A DNA stretch of 53,690 nt from Halanaerobiaceae bacterium (lineage in GTDB: Bacteria; Bacillota; Halanaerobiia; Halanaerobiales; Halarsenatibacteraceae): positions 1 to 53,690 of the forward strand of contig PWEJ01000148.1 in the NCBI GenBank assembly GCA_003553485.1, given 5' to 3'. Shown here one piece after another: positions 32,410 through 41,182 of this stretch (the stretch's first letter is position 1; each line of letters opens with the position of its first letter). The notes below the pieces were generated by a model. That model searched no databases. It saw nothing but the letters and a program-made list of their open reading frames with translations, and was not told the origin of the DNA. The position numbers and the translations under genes were made by a program.

Positions 32410-34398
32410 TTAATTGTTTTCAGTTAAATCCCAGAAAAGCAGGTAGGGACCATCACTTACAGCCAGCAAATCTTCCTCTGGAGACCAGGTTATTGCCCTG
32501 GGGGAGAGTCCAGAGAAGCCTGGTAGAGGGAGGGAAGCTACCTCTGTTAAAGTTTCCTCTTCTAGCTGCCAGATTTTAATCTTTTTACTCTCCACTGCTG
32601 CGGCTAAATAATTCCTCTTTGGCGACCAGCTTTTGGCAAAAATATATCCTTCAGTAGAGAGGCGGTCTAGCTGCTCCTGACTGGCAAAATCCCAGAGTCG
32701 AAGGGAGTTGTCATCATGACTGGTGGCCAGTAACTTCTTTTCATCATTAGTTAACCAGGTCATGGTGCCTATTTCTCCAGCTTCTTCCCCGAATCGGTGC
32801 TTTAAATCGCCAGCTGTAGACCAGACATGGATTCCCCCGGCTTTTCCACCACTGATTAACTCTTCTCCTTCCGGTGTCCAAAGAGCTGTTCTAACCCAGC
32901 CTGTTTCAGGACTGAGAATATTAACTTCACTACCATCCTCGGCCTGCCATATGCCGATGGTTCCATCATAACTTGTTGAGGCTAAATACTGTTCCTCTAA
33001 ACTCCAGTTGACAGAGAAGACCCAATCATCATGAGTTTTCTTTTCTCTTCCCCGAGGGAGGAAAATATCGGTGCGAAAAATTCTGCCATGATCTCCAGCG
33101 ACATATAACTGCTCCTTCTCCATAGGATCCCAGACAATGACAGCTTCATCCTGACTGGCACTGGCCAAACGCTCACCACTGGGGGACCAGGAAATATCCT
33201 CAATGGGTCCAATATGTCCAGATAATCGTCCCTGGCTGGTCGGCTTAGGTGGGGACCAGAGGCGGATATATTTGTCATCATCAGCACTGGCTAAATAATT
33301 ATCAGCTGGAGACCAGTCAAGGGCATTTATGGTGTCAGTATGCCCTTCTCTAACATAAAGTGGTTTTTGGTCTTCTTTTGACCAGACTTTAATTTTTCGA
33401 TCCCGGCTACCGGAAATTATTCTATTACCCCCTGGGGACCACTGGATATCAGGGATATCATCACCATGCCCTGATAACTTTTTCTGTTCGTTTTCAGTAA
33501 GGGAGTAAAGACTGATTTCTCGATGGTCTCCAGAAGCAGCCAGCTCTTCACCATTGGGTGACCAGGCTAAAGACTGGATGGTACGAGCTGGAGGAGTGAA
33601 GGCTTCTATACTTCTCCAGTCTGCTCGGTTAATAACCTCCACTTCACCAGCATCATCTCCAACGGCCAGTTTTGTACCATCAGGAGACCAACGGAGAGCT
33701 GTAATTCTTCCCTGGAAGGCATTTTTTTCTATAACTGTTTCCCCGGTTTCAGTATCTAGAACTTTTAACTTATCACCAGCTCCAGTAGCCAGGAGATTTT
33801 CTTCTGGAAAAAAACTTAAAGCCCTTACCCAACCGGAATAGTCAGAAAACTTTTCTGCTTGTTCTCCAGTGGACAAATCCCACTTTCTTACTGTTCTGTC
33901 CCAGCTGCTGCTAAAAAGATAATCTTCTTCAGAAGACCAGGCCAGATCTGTCACCCAATCGCTGTGGTCCTGGAACACCATTTCTTCTTGCAAATCATCT
34001 AAATTCCAGATTCTAACTGTGTTGTCAGCGCTGGCGCTGGCTAGATAGTTATCTTGAGGAGAAAATTCAAGGGCGTTGATAGAATCAGTATGTCCTGTAA
34101 GAATATACTTTATTTCACCTTCTTCAGCCTGCCAGAGAATAATGTTATCTCCAGCTCCTCCACTGGCCAATAAATCTCTGTTAGGTGCCCAGGCGACGGC
34201 TCGCACTGAGTCCTGATGGCCTCCTAAAATATAATCCGGTCTTTCGGAGAAGAGGGCATCTTCTTCCTGGGCCAGACTACTGCCAGAGAACATAAAAGAA
34301 AATAGGACCAGGAGAATTAAAATTGAAAATAGAGTTGAAGAGATTAACCTACCCTGATTACCCTGAGTCATAAAACAATTTTTTTTGTAATTTCTCAT
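32410..34398 (-). CDS. Exported WD40-repeat protein with 14 repeats
   Basis: The 662-residue protein starts with a signal peptide or anchor (hydrophobic residues about 20-40, ending near SLA-Q). By eye it then has 14 WD40 units of about 42 residues, each with a GH/D...AWSP...LASGS.D..I.LW pattern. Fourteen units suit two seven-bladed propellers. The tenth unit carries an insertion (IFLPRGREKKT). Extracytoplasmic WD40 proteins act as scaffolds; no enzyme motif is visible. AAGGAG precedes the ATG. The low divergence of the AWSP core suggests expansion by internal duplication. Confidence 0.88.
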   Translation of the reverse strand: MRNYKKNCFMTQGNQGRLISSTLFSILILLVLFSFMFSGSSLAQEEDALFSERPDYILGGHQDSVRAVAWAPNRDLLASGGAGDNIILWQAEEGEIKYILTGHTDSINALEFSPQDNYLASASADNTVRIWNLDDLQEEMVFQDHSDWVTDLAWSSEEDYLFSSSWDRTVRKWDLSTGEQAEKFSDYSGWVRALSFFPEENLLATGAGDKLKVLDTETGETVIEKNAFQGRITALRWSPDGTKLAVGDDAGEVEVINRADWRSIEAFTPPARTIQSLAWSPNGEELAASGDHREISLYSLTENEQKKLSGHGDDIPDIQWSPGGNRIISGSRDRKIKVWSKEDQKPLYVREGHTDTINALDWSPADNYLASADDDKYIRLWSPPKPTSQGRLSGHIGPIEDISWSPSGERLASASQDEAVIVWDPMEKEQLYVAGDHGRIFRTDIFLPRGREKKTHDDWVFSVNWSLEEQYLASTSYDGTIGIWQAEDGSEVNILSPETGWVRTALWTPEGEELISGGKAGGIHVWSTAGDLKHRFGEEAGEIGTMTWLTNDEKKLLATSHDDNSLRLWDFASQEQLDRLSTEGYIFAKSWSPKRNYLAAAVESKKIKIWQLEEETLTEVASLPLPGFSGLSPRAITWSPEEDLLAVSDGPYLLFWDLTENN

Positions 34399-34574
34399 AC
34401 TTCTCTACTCCTTTGTAGTAAAATTTTTAGCTTCTCTGTAAAAAAATAGTCATTATTCTAAGATATTATTATAATAATTCTACAAGTTTTTTTAAAGTCC
34501 TTGTGAAAGACACTGAAAAATATGTTATTATAATAAACAAAGATAGAAATATTTTAGCTAAATGGGAGGTTTCA

Positions 34575-35321
34575 ATGACTGAGGCAAATTATTATAGCTT
34601 TAATTTTGCTAACCAGGAAATAAAGGTAGCTAAGGGCTGGCAGGAAGTCTTTATAAGTCAACAAAAGTCTCTTAAAAATATAGAGAAGAAAATAACAGCA
34701 GTGCCCTCTGAGCCCCCAACAGCAAAGATTTTCCGTATATTTAAAAAACCACCTCGGGCCTGTAAAGTTATTATACTGGGACAGGACCCTTATCCCCAGC
34801 CAGAGACGGCCACTGGCCGAGCCTTTGAAGTACAAAATTATCGAGACTGGCAGAAAAAGACCCAAAATGCTTCTCTGCGCAATCTTCTCAAGGAGTTATA
34901 TCGGGAAGCAAAGGAGATAGATGAATCACCAGCAATTAAAGAGGTGCGCCGTGAGGTTGATAGGATGACAGAAATACTGCCTCCTGCCGAGTTATTCCAG
35001 CGTTGGGAGGAGAGAGGAGTATTTCTCTTGAATACCGCTTTAACAGTTCAGCAGGGGAAACCAGGCAGTCATCAGGAGCTCTGGCGTCCTTTCATAAAGG
35101 AGGTAATTACAACTTTAGCAGCAATTAACCAGGAGAAGTATTGGCTGTTATGGGGTAATAAAGCCCAAAAATTTCAGGAGCTAGTTGAGTCAGCAGGGAA
35201 CAAAATAATTACTGCGCCTCATCCCAGTAGATATGATTTTGTAGGCTCAACAACTTTTTCTGTACCTGTAGTTAAAAACATTGTTTTAGCATCAAGAGGT
35301 GATGATGGTAATGCCTGCTAA
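34575..35321 (+). CDS. ung: Uracil-DNA glycosylase (family 1, divergent)
   Basis: The 248-residue enzyme removes uracil from DNA. It has the water-activating motif GQDPYP (Asp71), LLNTALTV and the C-terminal HPSR His motif. Two sites differ from the common form: GQDPYH is GQDPYP, with PETATGRAFEV after it, and HPSPLS is HPSRYD. It is therefore a side branch of the family, about 20 residues longer than usual. ATG at 34575 is chosen for its GGGAGG site; a GTG 72 bases upstream is in frame but unsupported. It overlaps the next gene. Confidence 0.85.
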   Translation: MTEANYYSFNFANQEIKVAKGWQEVFISQQKSLKNIEKKITAVPSEPPTAKIFRIFKKPPRACKVIILGQDPYPQPETATGRAFEVQNYRDWQKKTQNASLRNLLKELYREAKEIDESPAIKEVRREVDRMTEILPPAELFQRWEERGVFLLNTALTVQQGKPGSHQELWRPFIKEVITTLAAINQEKYWLLWGNKAQKFQELVESAGNKIITAPHPSRYDFVGSTTFSVPVVKNIVLASRGDDGNAC

Positions 35322-36288
35322 CCTGCCACCACAATATTATGAAGCCGAGGAAGCCTATCGTGAAGCAAGTACACCAGAGGAAAAATTAGCTGCCTTAGAA
35401 GAGATGTTAGCTGTAATGCCCAAACATAAAGGGACTGATAAATTACAGGCAGATATAAAAAAAAGAATATCAAATGTAAAAGAGGAAAAGGAGAAGAAAG
35501 CCAAAAAGAAATCCACCTACAACCCCTATCGTTTTGAAAGGATGGGGGCTGGCCAGATTATCTTGCTTGGTTATCCCAATACCGGCAAATCTTCTATCCT
35601 GGCTGCTTTAACCAATGCTAAAGTAGAAGTAGCCCACTATCCCTTTGCTACTTCTCTGCCCGTTGCTGGCATGGTGCCCTATGATAACATCCAGATTCAA
35701 TTAATAGATACTCCTCCTCTGGTGCCTGAGGATGTTCCAGGACAATTAATTGGAGCAATCCAGGCAGCCGATTTCCCGGTAATTGTAATTTCTGCGGCCA
35801 GCGACAGGTGTTTGGAACAATTATCAGGGACCCTGGAATTTTTAGAGGAGAAAAGAATTGTCAGAGAAGAGATACCAGAGGGAGTGAGTGCCTTTAAAGC
35901 GGAGGACTTAATGGTGATTGCTACTGGGATAGATGAGAAGAAGGCAGCAGATAATTTAGAGGTAGTGGAGGAGTTTTTCCCTGAGATAAATATCATACCA
36001 GTATCACCTACTGCAGATATAAATATGGCTGAGCTGCCTGAAATATTCTTCAATAAACTAGGAATAATCAGAATTTATAGTAAAGCTCCTGGCAAAGAAC
36101 CAGAATATGATAGCCCCTTTACTATGCCTGAGGGCAGTACTGTTCTTGAATTTGCCCGCGAGGTTCATAAAGATTTTGCTGATAACCTGGAAAAAGCCTG
36201 TGTCTGGGGATCAGCCAAGTTTCCTGGCCAGCCTGTTGCCCGGGATTTTGTTCTGGCAGACCAGGATACGGTAGAATTACATGCTTGA
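35311..36288 (+). CDS. Obg/DRG-type GTPase with TGS domain
   Basis: The ~325-residue protein has a helical, Lys-rich N-terminal region (about 1-70). A GTPase domain follows with P-loop GYPNTGKSS (87-95) and G3-like LIDTPPL, and a C-terminal TGS domain (GSTVLEFAREVHKDFADNL to TVELHA). The G4 motif, usually NKxD, reads ATGIDE, so nucleotide preference may be altered. The start at 35311 is supported by AGAGGTGAT; GTG at 35299 is an alternative. Either way it overlaps ung by 11-23 bases, a coupled pair. DRG-like proteins bind ribosomes or translation factors. Confidence 0.88.
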   Translation: MPANLPPQYYEAEEAYREASTPEEKLAALEEMLAVMPKHKGTDKLQADIKKRISNVKEEKEKKAKKKSTYNPYRFERMGAGQIILLGYPNTGKSSILAALTNAKVEVAHYPFATSLPVAGMVPYDNIQIQLIDTPPLVPEDVPGQLIGAIQAADFPVIVISAASDRCLEQLSGTLEFLEEKRIVREEIPEGVSAFKAEDLMVIATGIDEKKAADNLEVVEEFFPEINIIPVSPTADINMAELPEIFFNKLGIIRIYSKAPGKEPEYDSPFTMPEGSTVLEFAREVHKDFADNLEKACVWGSAKFPGQPVARDFVLADQDTVELHA

Positions 36289-36361
36289 TTTTGGTATAAT
36301 TATCTGACAGGGGAAATTGATTATTCTTTGGCGTAGAAAAGTAGAAAGGCAGGTTAAAATC

Positions 36362-37180
36362 ATGGCAAAAAATAAAGTTTTACAATATCTAAAGATAATG
36401 CTTTTACTATTGTTTATCGCAGTTTTCTCAGCTGGCTGTTTGAGAATTGATGCTGAAGTAGATCTTAATATGGATGGTAGTGGAAATCTGCAGTATGATC
36501 TGGGAGCAGGAAATATGATTTATAGCCTTTTACAACTGGACGGGGCCTTACAGGAAGAGATTGAAGCCGAAGCTAGAGAGAGGAATTACAGCATTGAGGA
36601 GTATGAGGAGGATGACTTTAGTGGCTTCCGGCTGGAAAAAGAGTTTGCCGACTTAGAAGAATTAGGTGAGGAACTGGCTTTGTTTTTGCTTTTCAGTAGT
36701 GAAAGTTTATCCGATGAAATTCCAGCTGATTTAGAAGAAGCTGAGGATTTACCTGATGATATAGCTGAAGAGGAGTTAGTTGCTGATATTATTGCTGAAC
36801 AGGAGGAAAGAATAGATTATAAATTTGAAGATGGTCTCTTTACTAGGAATTTTCGCATTGATTACACCTTAGATCTCAGCCAGCAGGATATAACCCTACC
36901 TCCAGAGGTGGAGATGTTTGTTTCCGGTGCTTTTTATGAGCAATTTGAGCTGGGCTTGACTCTCAACCTTCCTTTCGAGCCAGTGGACCATAATGCTACT
37001 GTTTTAGATGCAGAATCTAATTCTTTGCGCTGGGATTTTAACTATGGTGAAGAAAATGAAATATTTATAGAAGGCAGGGTTTTAATCTGGGAGAATATTG
37101 TTATTGGAGTAATTGCCCTGTTGATATTATTGGTGGTGCTTTTATTTCAGCTTAAAGCTAGAAAAAAGAAGAAAACTTAA
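36362..37180 (+). CDS. Lipoprotein with C-terminal membrane segment, unknown (DUF3153/LppM-like architecture)
   Basis: The ~272-residue protein has a lipobox FSAGC after a hydrophobic signal. It then has a large acidic domain starting LRIDAEVDLNMDGSGNLQYDL and a C-terminal membrane helix (about 245-265) followed by KARKKKKT. This layout, with a VDLNMDGSG beta start, resembles LppM/DUF3153 lipoproteins; I am not sure of the family. ATG at 36362 is preferred over one 45 bases earlier because the lipobox then sits at a normal distance. It follows the GTPase by about 70 bases. Confidence 0.75.
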   Translation: MAKNKVLQYLKIMLLLLFIAVFSAGCLRIDAEVDLNMDGSGNLQYDLGAGNMIYSLLQLDGALQEEIEAEARERNYSIEEYEEDDFSGFRLEKEFADLEELGEELALFLLFSSESLSDEIPADLEEAEDLPDDIAEEELVADIIAEQEERIDYKFEDGLFTRNFRIDYTLDLSQQDITLPPEVEMFVSGAFYEQFELGLTLNLPFEPVDHNATVLDAESNSLRWDFNYGEENEIFIEGRVLIWENIVIGVIALLILLVVLLFQLKARKKKKT

Positions 37181-37321
37181 TCGCCGCTAGAGTATTAAAA
37201 TAATCTGAGTCGAGGCTTGTTTTTCTGGCAACTTTTTTGATAAAATATAAAGGGCAAAGGCAAAATATAATTGTTTCAATGGCCAAAATAGAACTAAAAG
37301 GTTAATTAGGAGGTTGAGTTT

Positions 37322-37915
37322 ATGAGCGATCGCATAAAAAGTGCCTATGAAATAGCTATGGAACGAGCTGAACAGATGGAAGCAGAAGGAGATGCTGCTA
37401 ATTTAGAACGACAGGAGGAGATTAAGCCAGTATTGGGAAAGTTTTTTCAGGGCAAGATTGATGCCGATGAACTCTGGCAGGAATTCAAAGATAAAGAGGA
37501 AAGCTGGTTACAGGAAGCCCAGCGGTTGATGATTGATTCTCTGGGTTTGAATTCAAATTTAGCAGAAGTCAACCTGCGCAAGGAAGGGCTCTTAGCTTTA
37601 GAAAATTTAAAGGATAGCCCGGAAGTCTCCGCCCTGGAGAGAATAATGACGGAAGTTGAAAATCTGGTAGATAAATATGAACAGGAGCAGGAGAGATTAA
37701 AAGAGCGGTTAGAGAGAATGATCCGCAACAATACTAGTCGTGAAATGCGGCCCATGCAGACTGAAGATGGCAATACCGTGATGCAGATGGTAGAGAGTAT
37801 GGATGAAGATACCAAAAGACAGGTTATAAAATCTCGCCAGCAATTAGAAAAGAAATTCCAGCAGCAATGGGATAAGACAAAGCAGCAATTATTTTCCCGG
37901 ATTGGTCTGGATTGA
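37322..37915 (+). CDS. Acidic coiled-coil cytoplasmic protein, unknown
   Basis: The 197-residue protein has no signal peptide, no membrane segment and no known motif that I recognise. It is almost wholly helical, rich in Glu, Gln and Lys, with a likely coiled coil at about 105-135 (EVENLVDKYEQEQERLKERL). The opening MSDRIKSAYEIAMERAEQM recurs in unstudied clostridial proteins. AGGAGG lies 9 bases before the ATG. It precedes the NusG-II protein gene by about 50 bases. Confidence 0.75.
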   Translation: MSDRIKSAYEIAMERAEQMEAEGDAANLERQEEIKPVLGKFFQGKIDADELWQEFKDKEESWLQEAQRLMIDSLGLNSNLAEVNLRKEGLLALENLKDSPEVSALERIMTEVENLVDKYEQEQERLKERLERMIRNNTSREMRPMQTEDGNTVMQMVESMDEDTKRQVIKSRQQLEKKFQQQWDKTKQQLFSRIGLD

Positions 37916-37963
37916 AAATATAAAGGGGTCTAATTTAACTGGTGCTACGGGATGTGATGTTTC

Positions 37964-38398
37964 ATGCAAGGCTTAGCTAAAGTTCTAAAGAAAATGACCC
38001 GAGCTGATATAATACTGATAGTTTTAATTCTGCTTCTTTCAGGAGGGGGAATTGCTGCTCCTATATTGTGGCAACCAGATTTAGATGATGTTGATATGGT
38101 GGTTATTCAGGATGGAGAGGAATTATTTCGCCAGGATTTTCCTCAGGAAGATGGTTATCAGGAATTCACCTTTGAATGGGAAGGTGAAGAGTATACCGCC
38201 ACTCTAGAATTTGATAATAACAGGGTTCGCCTGCATAGACTCTCTAAAGATGTAGTTCCCCTGCCAATTCACGTGGATATGGGCTGGATCCAGCGGCCAG
38301 GTCAGATTATAGCTGCCGTTCCAGTTCAATTGCTAATCAGATTAGATGGAGAAAGACCAGAAGATGAGCTTGATGGAGTTTCAGGAAGCTACAATTAG
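37964..38398 (+). CDS. NusG domain II-containing membrane-anchored protein
   Basis: The 144-residue protein has an N-terminal membrane segment (about 16-33) and then a NusG-II-type beta domain. The C-terminus IQRPGQIIAAVPVQLLIRLDG matches the typical RPGQ-I-CVPN-L-I-I-G ending. These small exported proteins often occur near FMN-binding and electron-transport genes; an FMN-binding protein is 6 kb upstream. Function is unknown. Confidence 0.8.
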   Translation: MQGLAKVLKKMTRADIILIVLILLLSGGGIAAPILWQPDLDDVDMVVIQDGEELFRQDFPQEDGYQEFTFEWEGEEYTATLEFDNNRVRLHRLSKDVVPLPIHVDMGWIQRPGQIIAAVPVQLLIRLDGERPEDELDGVSGSYN

Positions 38399-38462
38399 CT
38401 TTATAGAGAAAACTCAGTTGAGGGATTTTTAATAAAGCTTCTGAGCTAATAACGAAAAATAA

Positions 38463-38495
38463 TTAGCCACCCTGAGTAAGGGTGGCTAAAATTAT
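38463..38495. terminator. Terminator between the NusG-II gene and cardiolipin synthase
   Basis: TTAGCCACCCT (38463-38473) and AGGGTGGCTAA (38479-38489) form an 11-bp stem. The flanks TTATTTTT (minus) and AAATTAT (plus) make it most effective for the minus-strand gene. Confidence 0.88.
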
Positions 38496-38509
38496 AAGGA
38501 GAGCAAGAT

Positions 38510-39940
38510 TTATAATATAGGAGAAAGTAATCGGGCAAAGGATTCTCTGACCTTCATACCTATTCCCCTTTGAGCATAACTGGCCGGAGTGATTTCGCTG
38601 GAATATTGCAGGTCCTCTATAAAGATATCTTCTAGTTCTCCGGCAACTTTATTGTCATAAATAAAGGCATTGATTTCGAAATTGAGCTTAAAACTACGGA
38701 CATCCATATTTGTCGTTCCCACAGAAGCAATTCTGCCATCGACGGTAATGGTTTTGCTGTGGAGAAAACCCCTTTCATAATGATAGAAGCGGACACCGGC
38801 CTCTAAAAGCTGTCCTACAAAAGAATGGTTGGCAGCATATACGATGGGTTTATCTGGTCGGTCAGGTATCATTACCCTAACGTCAACTCCAGAATAAGCC
38901 GCTATTTTTAAGGCTTCTAACATGCTGGCATCGGGGATAAAATAGGGAGTCTGAATATATACGGATTTTTCAGCCCCATAAATCATTTTCAGGAACAAAG
39001 TCTTTATTTCTTCCTCCTTGGAGTCTGGTCCGCTGGTGACAATTTGGACGGGAGAACTTCCCGTTGTTGCTTTAGGAGGAAAATATTTAGGCTGGTTTAA
39101 AAAGCTATCTCCGGTGGCAAAACTCCAATCCAGGAGAAAACGATGCTGCAAACTATCGACGCTCTCACCTGTTATCCTAAGATGGGTGTCGCGCCAGTCG
39201 CCAAAACGCTGAGATTCTCCTATATACTCAATTCCGACATTAATTCCTCCCACATAACCAACCTTTCCGTCGATAATGCAGTTTTTGCGATGGTTGCGAT
39301 AGTTGATATCAAGAACAAAGGGGGCGAAGGGAATTGATTCTCCCCCGGCTTTTTTTAATCTGCTGATATGTTTTTTGGGAATCTTTCTGGTACCCATTCG
39401 ATCATAAAGTAGTCGCACCTCAACTCCCTGTTTCGCTTTTTTTGTTAGCAGTTCAATCAATTTTTTTCCCAGAGTATCTGGCCGAATAATGAAATAATTG
39501 ATATGGATAAAATCTTCAGCTTCGGCGATATCGGCAAAGAGGTCAGCAAACTTCTCCTGGCCATGGGTGTAAATATCAATATTATTATAACCCAACATAG
39601 CTGGAGTGCGGCTGCTCAATCCCAATCTAATGATTTTCTCTTCTAAAGGGGGAAAGTCAGGTTGATTATCGGTTAAGGGGAAATAATCTTTGTCAGCATA
39701 GGCCATCTTTCTCCCCTTGTCCTGCTCCATTTTTTGCTGAAATACTTTTCTTTTGCGCGGTGTTAATCCTAAAAATAAATAGACAACAAAACCGAGCAAA
39801 GGCAGAAGAGTCAGGACAAAGAGCCAGGCCCAGGTTGCTGTGGGATCTTTTCGTTCAAAAAATATCAGGGCGATGATAAAAAGAATATTGAGAATCAGTA
39901 TAGCTATAGGTATAATAGTGGTAAATTCCATTAGCTTCAC
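38510..39940 (-). CDS. cls: Cardiolipin synthase (ClsA type)
   Basis: The 476-residue membrane enzyme joins two phosphatidylglycerols into cardiolipin and glycerol. It has two N-terminal membrane segments, the cytoplasmic basic stretch after them, and two phospholipase-D catalytic motifs (HRKNCIIDG and HSKTITVDG). GGINVG and GTTNMDVRSF follow the motifs as in bacterial Cls. Length is typical. Cardiolipin commonly rises in halophiles at high salt, which fits the inferred habitat. It is transcribed alone. Confidence 0.94.
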   Translation of the reverse strand: MKLMEFTTIIPIAILILNILFIIALIFFERKDPTATWAWLFVLTLLPLLGFVVYLFLGLTPRKRKVFQQKMEQDKGRKMAYADKDYFPLTDNQPDFPPLEEKIIRLGLSSRTPAMLGYNNIDIYTHGQEKFADLFADIAEAEDFIHINYFIIRPDTLGKKLIELLTKKAKQGVEVRLLYDRMGTRKIPKKHISRLKKAGGESIPFAPFVLDINYRNHRKNCIIDGKVGYVGGINVGIEYIGESQRFGDWRDTHLRITGESVDSLQHRFLLDWSFATGDSFLNQPKYFPPKATTGSSPVQIVTSGPDSKEEEIKTLFLKMIYGAEKSVYIQTPYFIPDASMLEALKIAAYSGVDVRVMIPDRPDKPIVYAANHSFVGQLLEAGVRFYHYERGFLHSKTITVDGRIASVGTTNMDVRSFKLNFEINAFIYDNKVAGELEDIFIEDLQYSSEITPASYAQRGIGMKVRESFARLLSPIL

Positions 39941-40064
39941 TCCCTATTATTTATAATTATGGTTAAAAAGATTTAATCCTTTTTCAGGAGCAGAAATAAT
40001 AAAAAGTAATTTTTTAGGCAGGCCTTTAATAATAGGCTTTATTAATAAAGGGGCTGAGTAATAA

Positions 40065-41051
40065 ATGTTATTAAAATTATGGCGAAAATATAATCAAAAA
40101 ACTCCGGCGCTTAAAAAAAGGAGAAAAAAGAAATGGAGTATTGGATTATTTACCGGTGATCCTTTAGGAAAGCTTGAACCCCATTCCGAGAATCCAATCC
40201 TGACCGCTGCCGATGTTACTGATTGTAAAGCTAGCTTTGTGGCTGACCCCTTTATAATAAAGGCTGATAATTACTTTATTTTTCTAGAAGTTTTAAATAT
40301 TGACAGTGGCAGGGGAGAAATTGGAGTGGCTGGCAGTGAAGAAGGAAAGCATTGGGAGTATCAGCAATTGGTTTTGCAAGAAGATTGCCATTTATCCTAT
40401 CCCCTGGTCTTTCGAGAAAAGGGTGAATTTTTTATGCTGCCGGAGATGAGCCAGACTAAAAAAATCACTCTCTATCAGGCTAAATCTTTTCCCTATCAAT
40501 GGGAACCCTGTTTAAAATTTTCTCTGCCATCAAAACCCTATCGAGACTCTACTCTGTTTAAACAGGGAGATATCTGGTGGTTATTTACCACCTGGGATGA
40601 TAGCAGGCTGCATTTATATTATACAGCTGACCTCTGGCAGGGCGACTGGACTCCTCATCCTGAAAATCCCGTTAGTCAGGGCCGGTATGCCAGGCCTGCA
40701 GGGAGGATATTTTTCTGGCAGCAGAGATTGTTTAGCGTTTCTCAAGACCCTCTACCTGGTTATGGTTCCCGGGTCATGCTCAAGGAGATTTTAACGATGA
40801 CCCCGGAGAACTACCAGGAGGTGTTACTGGGTCCCTATTTTACCCCGGGAGGAAGGGGCTGGAATGCAGATAGGATGCATCATGCTGACTTTTATTACCC
40901 CGCTCCCCTTTCCCTGGTTGAAAATAAGTCAGCTCAAAATGACTGGTTAATAGTTGCTGATGGTTATCAGGCTGCCTTTAACTTGGATTCTCTGCAGGTT
41001 AGAATGCAGCAGTTTAAGAACTGGCGGAGGAGAAAGAGAAATCCTCAATAA
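40065..41051 (+). CDS. GH43-like five-bladed propeller protein (glucosamine inositolphosphorylceramide transferase N-domain type)
   Basis: The 328-residue soluble protein has repeated short beta-rich modules. These include ADVTDCKASFVADPFIIKAD, FLEVLNIDSGRGEIGVAGSEEG, SYPLVFREKGEFFMLPEM, YRDSTLFKQGDIWWLFTTWDD, and RYARPAGRIFFWQQRLFSVSQD. These match a domain found in plant glycosyltransferase-like and bacterial surface-polysaccharide proteins. Its N-terminus is very basic (KKRRKKKW). A carbohydrate-binding or transferase role is likely; no partner gene is adjacent. Confidence 0.72.
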   Translation: MLLKLWRKYNQKTPALKKRRKKKWSIGLFTGDPLGKLEPHSENPILTAADVTDCKASFVADPFIIKADNYFIFLEVLNIDSGRGEIGVAGSEEGKHWEYQQLVLQEDCHLSYPLVFREKGEFFMLPEMSQTKKITLYQAKSFPYQWEPCLKFSLPSKPYRDSTLFKQGDIWWLFTTWDDSRLHLYYTADLWQGDWTPHPENPVSQGRYARPAGRIFFWQQRLFSVSQDPLPGYGSRVMLKEILTMTPENYQEVLLGPYFTPGGRGWNADRMHHADFYYPAPLSLVENKSAQNDWLIVADGYQAAFNLDSLQVRMQQFKNWRRRKRNPQ

Positions 41052-41080
41052 AATAAAAAGCTTCACCACCATACTAAAGT

Positions 41081-41109
41081 TTGACGCTCTGAGCCAAATA
41101 GCATATAAT
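41081..41109 (+). promoter_or_regulatory. Promoter of lysA
   Basis: TTGACG (41081-41086) and TATAAT (41104-41109) are spaced by 17 bp, about 75 bases upstream of lysA. Confidence 0.83.
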
Positions 41110-41182
41110 TACTTTAGTAGAATAAAGAGACATTAACCAATAATATACTGACAAGGAAGAAAAATAACAGGAGGAAATTACT

